A stretch of 64,000 nt of DNA from JAEUPI01 sp963814435 (GCA_963814435.1 CAWFCV010000025.1:186001-250000); one strand, 5' to 3'; shown: positions 7,862-17,629, counted from the stretch's first letter. Numbers and translations are program-made. The notes: generated by a model not told the origin, from the letters alone.

Positions 7862-8995
7862 CTACATCGCGGCGAGGAAGAAACGTTCGTAGTCTGCCTC
7901 GACTGTCGGCCGCGGGTTGGTCTGCGCGGTGAAATCCTTCGCAGCCAGTGGTACCAATTTCGGCAGCATGTCGCGGGTGACGCCACGCGAGGTTAGACCC
8001 CCGGTGATGCCGATCCGCGTCTTCAGCACGCGCAGCCAGTCGATGAACGCCGCGCCGCCGCCGGCCACGCCGGCCGCGTGCGCCAGTTCGTCGAACTTGG
8101 CGGGCACTGCCTCGCGGTTCCAGTCGAGCACGGTGTCGATCATCAGCGCATTGGCCAGGCCATGGTGGAGATCGCACACGGCACCGAGCGCGTGCGCACA
8201 CGCATGCACCGAGCCCAGGTCCTTCTGGAAGGCGATGGCACCCATCATCGAACTCATCATCATGTCCGCTCGCGCCGACAGATTGCCGGGCTCGGCCACG
8301 GCGGCGGCGAGCGCGCGCGCACCGATGCGCAGCCCTTCGAGCGCGATGCCGTCGCACAGCGGGTGGTAGGCGGGCGAGAGATAGCTCTCGATGTTGTGCG
8401 TCAGCGCGTCCATGCCGGTGGCCGCGGTCACCGGCGCGGGCAGCGCGAGCGTGAGCTCGGGATCGGCGAACACGGTCCTGGCGAGGATCTGCGGATTGAA
8501 CACCGTGCGCTTGTGATGCGTGTCGTTCTCCGACACCACCGCCGAGCGGCCGACCTCGGAGCCGGTGCCCGACGTGGTGGGCAGCGCCACGAAGTAGGGC
8601 AGGGGCCGGCTGATCGGACGCACGTTCGGTTGATCCCACACGTACTCCAGCACGTCGCCATCGTGCGTGGCCATCAGACCCACGACCTTGGCGACATCGA
8701 GCGCCGCGCCGCCGCCGAAACCGATCACGCTGTCGGCGCCGTGGGCCTTGTACGCGGCGGCTCCGGCCATCACCATCGCGCAGGTGGGGTTGCCGAAAAT
8801 GCCGTCGAACACGGCGACCTGCAGGCCCTGGAGGTGCGTCTTGAACTCCGCCAGCACCGGCAGCGCGGCGAGCGCGCGGTCGGTGACGATCAGCGGGCGC
8901 TTGAGGCCCTGCTCGAGCAGGTGCGGTCCGACGAGCGCACGGGCGCCGGCGCCGAAGTGGATGGTGGTGGGGAAGGCGAAGCGGGTGATGGTCAT
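7862..8995 (-). CDS. Iron-containing (group III) alcohol dehydrogenase
   Basis: The 377-residue protein has the NAD-binding GGGAALDVAK loop, the PTTSGTGSE segment and the metal-binding region with Asp/His ligands in GMDALTHNIE and HACAHALGAVCDLHHG. Length and motifs are complete. In its setting it could oxidise a gamma-glutamylated amino alcohol to the aldehyde taken by the aldehyde dehydrogenase at 4710. Because Fe-ADHs also interconvert hydroxyethylphosphonate and phosphonoacetaldehyde in phosphonate metabolism (PhpC type), that is a serious alternative. It begins 7 bases after vapC, so all three minus-strand genes may share a transcript. Confidence 0.9.
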   Translation of the reverse strand: MTITRFAFPTTIHFGAGARALVGPHLLEQGLKRPLIVTDRALAALPVLAEFKTHLQGLQVAVFDGIFGNPTCAMVMAGAAAYKAHGADSVIGFGGGAALDVAKVVGLMATHDGDVLEYVWDQPNVRPISRPLPYFVALPTTSGTGSEVGRSAVVSENDTHHKRTVFNPQILARTVFADPELTLALPAPVTAATGMDALTHNIESYLSPAYHPLCDGIALEGLRIGARALAAAVAEPGNLSARADMMMSSMMGAIAFQKDLGSVHACAHALGAVCDLHHGLANALMIDTVLDWNREAVPAKFDELAHAAGVAGGGAAFIDWLRVLKTRIGITGGLTSRGVTRDMLPKLVPLAAKDFTAQTNPRPTVEADYERFFLAAM

Positions 8996-9002
8996 CGGGG
9001 CC

Positions 9003-9401
9003 TCAAGTCAATATGACGACGCCGGGCATGCGCGTTGCGGCGCGGTCGAATGTCACCGTGTGACTGCAGCCGCGGCGTCTGTCGAGGGCGGCAATCAAGG
9101 CGTCCGCGAAATCGACGTTCTCTTGCTCGAACGCGTCGACGGCGATCCAGACCGCCTCGGACTCCTGTATCACGAACTGCGGACCGGCGAGCAGCTGTGT
9201 CACCACGCTGACGATCTCTGCACGCTTCGCGGCAAATGACGCACGCAGCACCCAGACCAGTTCAGCGAGCGCCACCAGCGACACGTGCCCGGGGCTCTCG
9301 GTACTGAGCGTCCGTTCGATGAATCGGGTGGACGCCCTGGATTGCACGCGATCGTCCTGCGTGAAGTAACGCACCAGGACGTTAGTGTCCAGCCCTATCA
9401 C
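9003..9401 (-). CDS. vapC: PIN-domain toxin, VapC type
   Basis: The 132-residue protein starts MIGLDTNVLVRYF, the first acidic residue of a PIN ribonuclease. It keeps the other acidic positions in LAELVWVLR, VDFADALIAA and TFDRAATRM. The size and motif spacing are those of VapC toxins, which cleave RNA at Mg-dependent acidic sites. It overlaps the AbrB-type antitoxin gene by 4 bases (ATGA), the usual arrangement. Within the window it is an insertion among amine catabolism genes, 7 bases before the Fe-ADH start. Confidence 0.9.
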   Translation of the reverse strand: MIGLDTNVLVRYFTQDDRVQSRASTRFIERTLSTESPGHVSLVALAELVWVLRASFAAKRAEIVSVVTQLLAGPQFVIQESEAVWIAVDAFEQENVDFADALIAALDRRRGCSHTVTFDRAATRMPGVVILT

Positions 9402-9682
9402 CGGCGCTTCGCCCTTGGGTTGGCCGCCTGTTGCATCTCATCTTCGCTGCGGCTTCCCATCTGCGCGATCGTGCGATTCATCTCCTCGATCGACAAGGGC
9501 TGTTTGCGCCGCCCCTTGAACATGCCGCGCAGGGCTGTGAGGTCGGACTTGACCACCACCAGTCTGAAGCCCCGCGCCGCCGGCACGAAGTGGATCTTGT
9601 CACCCGGGCCGACACCCAATTCGTCTCGCACGGCCTTGGGCAGTGTGATCTGGCTCTTGCTCGAGATCGTGGCGGTTTCCAT
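9398..9682 (-). CDS. vapB: AbrB/SpoVT-type antitoxin, VapB
   Basis: The 94-residue product begins METATISSKSQITLPKAVRD, the swapped-hairpin AbrB DNA-binding domain. It continues with ELGVGPGDKIHF and a charged C-terminus expected to wrap the toxin. ATG at 9682 is chosen because GGGGAT lies 5-7 bases upstream; a TTG at 9703 would add seven poorly conserved residues. VapB antitoxins bind their own promoter and neutralise VapC. The upstream gap of 315 bases to the ligase gene contains the remnant described at 9862. Confidence 0.9.
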   Translation of the reverse strand: METATISSKSQITLPKAVRDELGVGPGDKIHFVPAARGFRLVVVKSDLTALRGMFKGRRKQPLSIEEMNRTIAQMGSRSEDEMQQAANPRAKRR

Positions 9683-9861
9683 AAGCCATCCCCGGTAAGG
9701 CAATGCCGAATTGTGCCTTACTTGCCACGGTCGACCGCTCTCGGTTCCGTCAGGCGACTCATTGCTTCCCTGGGTCAGAGCCCGTCCCAGACAAGCTGGG
9801 GACGACCAGTGGCTGCGTCATGTGGCGGGCGCCTTCGCTTTCGCACAGCCCTGCGGCAATG

Positions 9862-9979
9862 TCACCGGCGTGTCATGCTCAAGCCATTTCAGTTGGTCAT
9901 CAACCTGAACGCTGCCCGCGCACGTGGGGTCTCGATTCCGAGGAGCGTCTTGATGCGCGCGGATGACCTGATTCAATAG
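9862..9979 (+). pseudogene. C-terminal remnant of an ABC_sub_bind-type periplasmic binding protein
   Basis: The plus strand encodes KPFQLVINLNAARARGVSI followed by PRSVLMRADDLIQ and a stop at 9977-9979. This is the stereotyped C-terminus of the ABC_sub_bind family of substrate-binding proteins (typically FELVINLKTAKALGL then LLARADEVI and stop). Only about 35 residues remain. The bases upstream (9704-9860) show no further match that I can recognise. The fragment is on the strand opposite to its neighbours and adjacent to vapB, suggesting a deletion or insertion scar. The rest of the gap 9683-9997 holds nothing else I can identify. Confidence 0.65.
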
Positions 9980-9997
9980 CCCACGCGATCACAGACG

Positions 9998-11389
9998 TCA
10001 GATGATCTCGAAATACCGCTTCAATTCCCAATCCGTCACCGCATCTTGCCACTGTCGATGTTCCCACTCGCGCGTGGCGGCGAAATGGTCGACGAAGGTG
10101 TCGCCCAGCCAGTCGCGCGCGATCTTGGACTCCTTGAAGTTGTGCGTGCTGCGGATCAACGAGCGCGGCGCTCGTGGGATGTTCTCGGCCCCCTGGTTGG
10201 TGCCGGTGATCGGCGGCGCGGTGAGCTTGAGGCCCTTCTCTACGCCGTGCAGGCCGGCCGCCACCACCGCGGCCATCGCGAGGTACGGGTTTACGTCGGC
10301 GCCGGGGCAGCGGGTTTCCAGCCGCGTCGCTTTCGGGCTGCCGGCGATGACGCGAAAGCTCGCGGTGCGGTTGTCCAGGCCCCAGGTGGGTTTCACCGGC
10401 GCCCAGAAGCCGTCGACCAGACGCTTGTAGCTGTTGATGGTCGGCCAGAACATCGGCGCAAACTCCATCAGGCAGGCCACCTGGCCCGCCAAGTAGCTCT
10501 CGAACAACTTGCTCATCGAGCGCTTGGACTTCGCGTCGTAGAACAGGTTGCTCTTGCCGTCGGACAGGCTCTGGTGGATGTGGCCCGAGCAGCCCGGCAA
10601 ATGCTGGTTCCACTTGGCCATGAAGCTCGGCATGATCGAAAAACGCTTGCCGATCTCCTTGGCGCCGGTCTTGAACAGGATCGCGCGGTCGGCCGCCTCC
10701 ATCGCCTCGCTGAACGTGATGGCGACCTCGTAGACGCCGGGGCCGGTCTCGGTGTGCAGGCCCTCGATCGGCACGCCGAAAGCGGCCATCTCGTCCATCA
10801 GCGCATTGAAGAAGCCGCGGTTGTCGGCCATGCGCAGCAGCGAGTAGCCGAACATGCCCGGCGTCAGGCTCTCGGGGCCGACGCCCCTCTTGGCCGCCCA
10901 GCTCTGCGGCGTCTCGGCGAAGTTGAACCATTCGAACTCCATGCCGGCCATCACGTCGAAGCCGAGCTTTCGGGCGCGCTGGAGCACGCGTTTCAGCGTC
11001 TGCCGCGGGCACACCGGGTACGGCGAGCCGTCGGCGTTGACGAACTCGCCGAGGAAGAACGGCACGTTGCCGTCCCACGGCACGCGGCGCCCGGTGTCGA
11101 GGTCCAGCCGCGCCAGCGCGTCGGGAAAGCCGTGCTGCCAGCCGGTGACCTGGGCGTTGTCGTAGCACTGGTCGCCCGAGTCCCAGCCGAACACCACGTC
11201 GCAGAAGCCGAAGCCGCCCTTGGGGTAGGGCTCGGCGGCGCCGAGGAACTTGTCGATGTGCAGGTACTTGCCGCGCAGGATGCCGTCGATGTCGCTGCAG
11301 GCAACCTTCACTTTGCCGGCGCCGGACTTGCGGATCGCGTCGACCGCGGGGTGTTCTGTTCGGGATTTCGTTGTGCTGTTCTTCGCCAT
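9998..11389 (-). CDS. Glutamine synthetase family protein, probable gamma-glutamyl amine ligase (PuuA-like)
   Basis: A 463-residue member of the glutamine synthetase superfamily. It has the beta-grasp N-terminus (KVACSDIDGILRGKYL), the metal-ligand region GMEFEWFNF, the ATP/metal segment PGVYEVAITF, the loop CSGHIHQSL and the C-terminal ETRCPGADVNPYLAMAA. The N-terminal DIDGILRGKY type and a flanking set of aldehyde dehydrogenase and PuuD-like hydrolases favour a gamma-glutamylamide synthetase over housekeeping GlnA; no adenylylation-site stretch is evident. It would protect an amine as its gamma-glutamyl derivative before oxidation. ATG at 11389 is the likely start; an upstream GTG would add ten residues. 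Confidence 0.82.
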   Translation of the reverse strand: MAKNSTTKSRTEHPAVDAIRKSGAGKVKVACSDIDGILRGKYLHIDKFLGAAEPYPKGGFGFCDVVFGWDSGDQCYDNAQVTGWQHGFPDALARLDLDTGRRVPWDGNVPFFLGEFVNADGSPYPVCPRQTLKRVLQRARKLGFDVMAGMEFEWFNFAETPQSWAAKRGVGPESLTPGMFGYSLLRMADNRGFFNALMDEMAAFGVPIEGLHTETGPGVYEVAITFSEAMEAADRAILFKTGAKEIGKRFSIMPSFMAKWNQHLPGCSGHIHQSLSDGKSNLFYDAKSKRSMSKLFESYLAGQVACLMEFAPMFWPTINSYKRLVDGFWAPVKPTWGLDNRTASFRVIAGSPKATRLETRCPGADVNPYLAMAAVVAAGLHGVEKGLKLTAPPITGTNQGAENIPRAPRSLIRSTHNFKESKIARDWLGDTFVDHFAATREWEHRQWQDAVTDWELKRYFEII

Positions 11390-11412
11390 TTGCTTCACCG
11401 TTTCAGTCAAGT

Positions 11413-11522
11413 GGACACCGCGGAACCGGCTTTGCCGGGCCGCTGGTGGCGCCGATCGCCTTGCATGGCGATCGGCGCTCGCCGCCCTCGGGGGGAGGCG
11501 GCCGAAGGCCGCTTCGGGGGGG
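11413..11522 (-). repeat. Intergenic repeat family A, copy 1 (between phnW and the ligase gene)
   Basis: Read on the minus strand, this element follows the phnW stop directly. It runs CCCCCCGAAGCGGCCTTCGG, through GAGGG and a GCGATCGGC/GCCGATCGC hairpin, to CAAAGCCGGTTCCGCGGTGT. Its last part (11415-11448) is 33/34 identical to 16337-16370. A third copy lies at 35019-35105 on the plus strand. All three occupy gaps between genes of one operon in the same orientation relative to transcription. No coding content. Confidence 0.75.
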
Positions 11523-11525
11523 ATG

Positions 11526-12644
11526 TCATATCGCCGGGGCGCCATTCGGTATGCCCAGTTCGCGCAGCGCGTCGGCCACGGCCTGCACGGCCTGGGCCAT
11601 CTCGTTGCGCCCGATCGCGCCGATGCAGCCGACGCGAAAGGTCTCGATCTGCGTCAGCTTGCCAGGGTAGAGGATGAAGCCACGCTGCTTGGCCTGGTCG
11701 TAGAAGCGCCTGAATTCGTACGCCCGATGCGCCGGCGCGTGGAAGGTCACGATGATCGGGGCCTGCACCTCGGGTTTGAGCAGCGGCTTGAATCCGAGCG
11801 CCGCCATGCCATCGACCAGCGTGCGGCAGTTGTCGGTGTAGCGTGCCAGGCGCGCGCTCTGGCCACCTTCCTCGACGAACTGCGCCACGGCCTCGGCCAG
11901 CGCCACCACCACGTGCGTGGGCGGCGTGAAGCGCCACTGGCCGGTCTTGCCCATGTACACATGCTGGTCGTACAGGTCCATCGCCAGGCTCTGGCAGTTG
12001 CCCGCGCAGGCGTCGAGCACCGCGTTGCGGATGAACACGAAGCCCATGCCGGGCACACCCTCCAGGCACTTGCCGCTGGCGGCGACCAGCGCGTCGAAGC
12101 GCACCGTGCGCGCATCGATCGGCAGCGCGGCGAAACTCGACATCGCATCGACGATCAGCCCCTTGCCGTGCCGCTCGCACGCGGCCGCCACCTCGGCCAG
12201 CGGGTTCTCCACCCCGGTGCCGGTCTCGCAGTGGATCAGGATCACGTGGCTGATCGACGGGTCGGCCTTCAACTGCGCGTCGACCTCGACGGCCGAGATC
12301 GGTGCGTCCTCGGGGCACGGCATGACGGTGGCCTTGCGGCCCATCATCTGCGTCAGGCGCGCGGCGCGCTTGCAGTACGCGCCGTTGTCGGGCACCAGCA
12401 CATGGCCGTCCCTGGGCACCAGTGTGGCCACCGCGGCCTCGACGCTGAAGGTGCCGCTGCCCTGCAGCGGCACCACCACATGCGTATCGTGGCCGTGCAC
12501 GATGTCGAGCAGGCGCTGGCGCAGCCCGGCGGTCACGGCGATGAAGTCGGCGTCCCAGGATCCCCAATCCTTCAACATTGCCAGCTTGGTGCGCAGCGTG
12601 GTGGTCAGCGGGCCAGGGGTGAGCAGGATGCGATCGCGGTCCAT
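11526..12644 (-). CDS. phnW: 2-aminoethylphosphonate--pyruvate transaminase PhnW
   Basis: PhnW transfers the amino group of 2-aminoethylphosphonate to pyruvate, giving phosphonoacetaldehyde and alanine, the first step of AEP catabolism. The 372-residue class V aminotransferase starts MDRDRILLTPGPLTTT, typical of PhnW. It has the phosphate-binding GSGTFSVEA segment, the VDAMSSF aspartate and the PLP lysine at residue 192 in AASGKCLEGVPG. It is transcribed toward the gamma-glutamyl ligase gene. Upstream lies an 870-base non-coding island that separates it from the transporter genes, so it may have its own promoter. No PhnX-type hydrolase was found; the PhnY-PhnA branch at 39-42 kb probably takes its product. 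Confidence 0.95.
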   Translation of the reverse strand: MDRDRILLTPGPLTTTLRTKLAMLKDWGSWDADFIAVTAGLRQRLLDIVHGHDTHVVVPLQGSGTFSVEAAVATLVPRDGHVLVPDNGAYCKRAARLTQMMGRKATVMPCPEDAPISAVEVDAQLKADPSISHVILIHCETGTGVENPLAEVAAACERHGKGLIVDAMSSFAALPIDARTVRFDALVAASGKCLEGVPGMGFVFIRNAVLDACAGNCQSLAMDLYDQHVYMGKTGQWRFTPPTHVVVALAEAVAQFVEEGGQSARLARYTDNCRTLVDGMAALGFKPLLKPEVQAPIIVTFHAPAHRAYEFRRFYDQAKQRGFILYPGKLTQIETFRVGCIGAIGRNEMAQAVQAVADALRELGIPNGAPAI

Positions 12645-13514
12645 GTCAGATGCTCCATCGGGCTTCGCGCGGGCCGGAATCCATGACCAGCTCGTCGGTC
12701 AGCGCAGCGCGCATTCGGCCCGGTGCGGGCATTCGTGGGCGTCTGCTTTGGGTTGACGTCTGCGCGTCGCGGCAGGCGGCACCCGGCAGGGGCTCATGCT
12801 GGGGCGGTCGGCGAAATACGCCGACTGCACTGCGATGCTCGCCCTGGGGTCGCGCCGCGTAACTCACTGCGCGACCTGCGGTCGCTGCGTTCGACCAAAC
12901 GCGGCGAGTCAGATAACGAAGCGCGCTGCGCGCGCCGACCCCAGAGCTGCGCTTCTCGTCGCCCCAGAAATCGCCCCCACCGGGTACCACCTGCCGCGAT
13001 GCACCGCACGGGCGCTGCACCGAGTGCGCGGCGCGCGCTCGGTGTTCCTCGCGAAGCCGCGGTCGTGGGCTGTGGGGTCCGGGCGCGAATTGCGGCGACG
13101 AGCAGCGCAGCACGAGCAGGGGGCGAGTGTGGACGAGCAAGAGTGCCTGCGCACTCTTGCTCGCCTCACGAGCCGGCCGGGCCTGCAGGCCCGGCCGTGG
13201 ACGTCTGGCGCACAAGCGCCAGACCGGCGAGAACCCGTGAGGCTGCGCCGCGTGCAGCGGCGCGGCGGCGGGATCGCAGCCGCCCTGCTCGGGCGAGCAG
13301 CGCAGTGCACCCCGGCCTTCGGGCCGGGGCGCCGCAGGCTGAGCGCCCGGGCCACACAGCCCGCGGCCGTGGCGCAGCGCGCGCCACTCGTCGCGGGTCA
13401 CTTCAGAGCGGTCGTTCACGGTCGCTAACGGGCCGGCAGCGCGCCGCTGGCCGGAGAACCGGGTCGAGCCGTGCAGCGGCGATCGAAGTTGGCTCGGGCG
13501 GTCCATAAGGTCCT
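12645..13514. repeat. 870-bp non-coding island packed with tandem hairpins
   Basis: The gap between phnU and phnW contains at least five stem-loops within 200 bases. They are CGAGCAAGAGTGC with a perfect 13-bp stem and CTGC loop (13134-13163), the CCGGCCGGGCC palindrome (13173-13200), GTCTGGCGC/GCGCCAGAC (13203-13224), CTGCTCG/CGAGCAG (13285-13300) and CCCCGGCC-TTCG-GGCCGGGG (13310-13329). Part 12830-12960 is also dyad-rich (GGGGTCGCGC against GCGCGCCGACCCC). Long open frames on both strands are compositional: their translations are Arg/Ala-rich and match no family I know. This interrupts what would otherwise be one phn operon. Confidence 0.7.
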
Positions 13515-15221
13515 TCAGCGGCGTTTCCAGGCTTGCGTGCGCCGGTCGATCCACCACGACAGGCCCATGAAGACGAAGGTGGCCACGGTATTGGCGGCGA
13601 CGATCAGGATGGCGCACGCCGCTGCGGCGCCGATCTCGCCGGCTTCGTCGAGGTTGAGGATGGCGATCGCCGCCACCTTGGTTTCCGGCGCGTAGAGGAA
13701 CACCACCGCCGAGATGGTGGTCATCGCGTTGATGAAGAAGTAGCGCGCAATGTCCACCAGCGCCGGTGTGCAGATCGGCAGCGTGACGCGCCAGAAGGTC
13801 TTGTAGAACGGCACCTTCAGCGACGCCGAGACCGACTCGAACTCGGCGTCCAGCGCCTTCAGTGCGGTCACCGCCGTCAGATGGCCGGTGGTGTAGAAGT
13901 GCACCACCGTGCACACGGTGAGCAGCGTGAGCGTGTGGTACAGCCCGTTCAACGGGTTCGATGGCGCATTGAAGAAGAAGATGTAGCCCAGGCCCAGCAC
14001 CAGGCCCGGCACGGCCATCGGCAGCATCGCCAGCAGCCGCACCAGGCTGCGCAGCGGCTTCAAGCCCTGCGTCTTCTCCAGCATGTAGGCTCCGACGAAC
14101 ACCAGCGCCGTGCCGAACACCGCGGTGCCGGCGGCCATCGTCAGGCTGTTGATGAAGGCGTCGCCGACCTCGGCGTCGAGCAGGCCCATCGCGTAGTGGC
14201 GCAGGCTCGGCGTCAGGTTGTAGGGCCAGAAGCTGACGAACGACGCGAACACCGCCATGCCGAGCATCGCCAGGATCAATGCGCACACCGCGACGCAATA
14301 CACCGACATCAGCGCGTCGAACAGCGGTGCGGGCTGCGGCTGGTAGGGCACGGCACGCGCGGTGAGCATCGCAGTCTGTTTCTTGCTCACCCAGTGGTCG
14401 ACGGCGAAGGTCAGCACGGCCGGGGCCAGCAGCAGCAGCGCCACCACCGCGCCGCGCTGGAAATCCTGCTGGCCGATGACGAGCTTGAAGACATCGGTGG
14501 CCAGCACGTTGAAGTTGCCGCCGATCACCTTCGGGATGCCGAAGTCGGTGATCACCAGCGTGAAGGTGACCAGCGCCGCCGAGATCAACCCGTACTTGGC
14601 GCCGGGCAGCGTGATGGTGAAGAACTTGCGCGACGCGCGGGTGCCCATCGCGTCGGCGGCTTCATACAGGCGCGCATCGGCCGCAGCCAGCGACGGTGAT
14701 CAGGATCATCAGCGCATGCGGGAAGGTCGAGAAGATCTCCGCCAGCACGATGCCCGGTGCGCCGTAGATCTGCGCGACGCCCAGCTGGGTGAGCCAGCCT
14801 TCGAGCACGCCCTGGTTGCCGAACCAGTAGATCAGCGAGATGGCTGCGAGCAGCGACGGCGCCAGCAGCGGCACCAGCGTGATCGTGCGCGCCAGGCCCT
14901 TGAAGCGCATGCGGCTGCGCGTCAGCGCGTAGGCAAAGCCGAACGCGACCGGAATCGTTACCAGCGTCACCACCACCGACACCCAGATGCTGTTCCACAG
15001 CGACTCCAGCAACGCCGGCGTCTGCGCATAGGCGATGAAGTTCGTGAGCCCGGCGAACTGGCCCTGGGCGTCCTGCAGCGACTGCTGCAGGATCGCACCC
15101 AGCGGCAAAGCCAGGAACGCCAGCAGGGCCAGCGCCACTGCGGCCAGCGCGACATGGGCGATGCGCTCGCTCCAGTGCACACGCTGGCGCACCGGCGCCG
15201 CGAGTGCCGCCACGTGCACGC

Positions 15222-15225
<4 letters not shown>
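13515..15225 (-). CDS. Two-domain AEP ABC transporter permease PhnU2-type (one frameshift)
   Basis: A fused permease with two binding-protein-dependent transport domains, as in the putative 2-aminoethylphosphonate transporters of the S2-T2-U2 type. GTG at 15225 overlaps the ATPase gene stop (GTGA) and opens with SVHVAALAAPVRQRV. The N-terminal half has several membrane segments (LAAVALALLAFLALPLGAI, LVPLLAPSLLAAISLIYWF). The second half is uninterrupted from about 14680 to 13515 and contains the EAA-like loop of a second permease domain. A +1 change near 14690 (GCTGG for GCTG) splits the frame; correcting it gives about 569 residues. It forms the transmembrane channel for AEP uptake. Confidence 0.88.
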
Positions 15226-16326
<1,101 letters not shown>

Positions 16327-16336
16327 CACCAAGCGC

Positions 16337-16419
16337 ACACCGCGGAACCGGCTTCGCCGGGCCGCTGGTGTGGCCCCCTCGAGGGGGTGAGCGCGGCCAC
16401 AGGCCGCTCCGGGGGGAAG
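16337..16419 (-). repeat. Intergenic repeat family A, copy 2 (between phnS and phnT)
   Basis: On the minus strand this element starts right after the phnS stop. It reads CCCCGGAGCGGCCTGTGGCC, then CCCCTCGAGGGGG (an own hairpin), then CCAGCGGCCCGGCGAAGCCG and GTTCCGCGGTGT, ending about ten bases before the ATPase start. It is the shortest copy of the family seen at 11413 and 35019. The CCCCTC/GAGGGG stem could act as an mRNA-stabilising or processing hairpin downstream of the highly expressed binding-protein gene. That role is inferred from position only. Confidence 0.75.
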
Positions 16420-17457
16420 TCATCTCTTTTCGGTCTTGCTGTTGTAGCGCTTGGTCCACTCGGCCAGCACGCGCTCGCGATTGGCCGCGGTGGTGGCGAA
16501 ATCCATCTTCACCAGGCGCGCCTCGTAGTCCTTGGGCACGTTGGCCAGCGGCGCGGCGACGCCGGGCTGCGCGGTGATCGCGAAGTTCTTGCCGTACAGC
16601 AGCATCGCGTCCTTGCTCGACGCCCAGTCGGCGAGCTTCTTGGCCGCCGCGAGGTTCTTGGTGCCCTTGTGGATCGCGAAGGCTTCGAGGTCCCAGCCCA
16701 GGCCCTCCTTCGGGAACACCAGGTCGATCGGCGCGCCCTTGGCCTTGTTGGTGTTGGCGCGGTACTCGAACGAGATGCCGACCACGAACTCGCCGGCGCC
16801 GGCCATGTTGCAGGGCTTGGAGCCCGAGTGCGTGTACTGCGCGATGTTCTCGTGCAGCGCGTCCATGTACTTCCAGCCGCCGCCCTTGCCGTTGTCGTCG
16901 CCCCACAGCGTGAGCCAGGCGCTGACGTCGAAGAAGCCGGTGCCCGAGCTGGCCGGGTTGGGCATCACGACCTGGCCCTTGTAGACGGGCTTGGTCAGGT
17001 CCTTCCAGGTCTCGGGCTTCGGGATGTTGCGCTTGCCTGCCTCGACCGTGTTGAAGCAGACGGTGGCGCCCCAGACGTCCATGCCGAACCACGCCGGCGG
17101 GTTCTTCTTGTCGATGTACTGGCTCATCAGCGCGTCGGCATTGAGCGGCTTGTACGGTTCGAGCATGCCGTTCTTGTCCAGCAGCGCCAGGCTCGAGGCG
17201 GCCACGCCCATCACCGCGTCGGCCTGCGGGTTGCCCTTTTCGGCCAGCAGCTTGGCGGTGATGACGCCGGTGGAGTCGCGCACCCACTTCAGCTCGATGT
17301 TGGGCTCGACCTTGTTGAAGCCCTCCTGGTAGGCCTTGAGCTGGTCGGTCTCCAGCGCGGTATAGACCAGCAGCGTGGTCTTCTGCGCGAACGCGGAGGC
17401 GCCGATGGCCAGCACGGCGGCGGCGACGATCGAAGGCAGGTTGGCCGGAATGCGCAT
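16420..17457 (-). CDS. AEP ABC transporter periplasmic binding protein PhnS2-type
   Basis: A 345-residue extracellular solute-binding protein with a signal peptide (residues 1-24, core IVAAAVLAIGASAFA, cleavage likely at FAQ). The mature protein begins KTTLLVYTALETDQL and contains ATVCFNT, MPNPASSGTGFF and WGDDNGKGGGW, features of the Fe/AEP-type binding proteins (PhnS2 group). It would capture 2-aminoethylphosphonate for the adjacent ATPase and permease, being first in the transcript phnS-T-U. A sigma-70-like promoter with a probable PhnR operator lies 118-172 bases upstream. The gene is intact, unlike its two partners. Confidence 0.9.
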   Translation of the reverse strand: MRIPANLPSIVAAAVLAIGASAFAQKTTLLVYTALETDQLKAYQEGFNKVEPNIELKWVRDSTGVITAKLLAEKGNPQADAVMGVAASSLALLDKNGMLEPYKPLNADALMSQYIDKKNPPAWFGMDVWGATVCFNTVEAGKRNIPKPETWKDLTKPVYKGQVVMPNPASSGTGFFDVSAWLTLWGDDNGKGGGWKYMDALHENIAQYTHSGSKPCNMAGAGEFVVGISFEYRANTNKAKGAPIDLVFPKEGLGWDLEAFAIHKGTKNLAAAKKLADWASSKDAMLLYGKNFAITAQPGVAAPLANVPKDYEARLVKMDFATTAANRERVLAEWTKRYNSKTEKR

Positions 17458-17574
17458 GGATGGACTCCTGGTAGTGGGAACGGGCCGTATCGTGCAGACG
17501 CATGCAGGTTACGGACCCGAGCCTGCCACGCCAAGCATGACAACCCGATGTCCAGCCCCGCGCGCCGTGCGCAG

Positions 17575-17629
17575 ACCGTAGCGCCGGGGTCGACGCGTTG
17601 TCAACGGTATTTTGCCGATTGTTGACAAT
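17575..17629 (-). promoter_or_regulatory. phnS promoter with probable PhnR operator
   Basis: On the minus strand TTGACA (17604-17599) and TACGGT (17580-17575) are separated by 18 bases, giving a plausible -35/-10 pair. The -35 sits in GTTGACAAC, a perfect dyad. Thirteen bases further upstream is ATTGTCAACAAT (17629-17618), a dyad of the ATTGT-N2-ACAAT type bound by FCD-group GntR regulators. The phnR promoter at 38597 has the same GTTGACAA core overlapping its -35 and a TACGAT -10. This supports a shared regulator. The upstream dyad is also 182 bases before the Na/Pi cotransporter start in the divergent direction. The remainder of the 353-base gap shows nothing else. Confidence 0.6.

Noticed and set aside
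13134..13329. CRISPR-like array in the hairpin island
   Set aside because: The palindromes differ from one another in sequence and spacing; there are no identical direct repeats or equal spacers and no cas genes.
12646..14298. Minus-strand open frame of 550 codons crossing the hairpin island into the permease
   Set aside because: The first part is out of frame with the permease and the rest runs through palindromes. No ribosome-binding site or family match is apparent.
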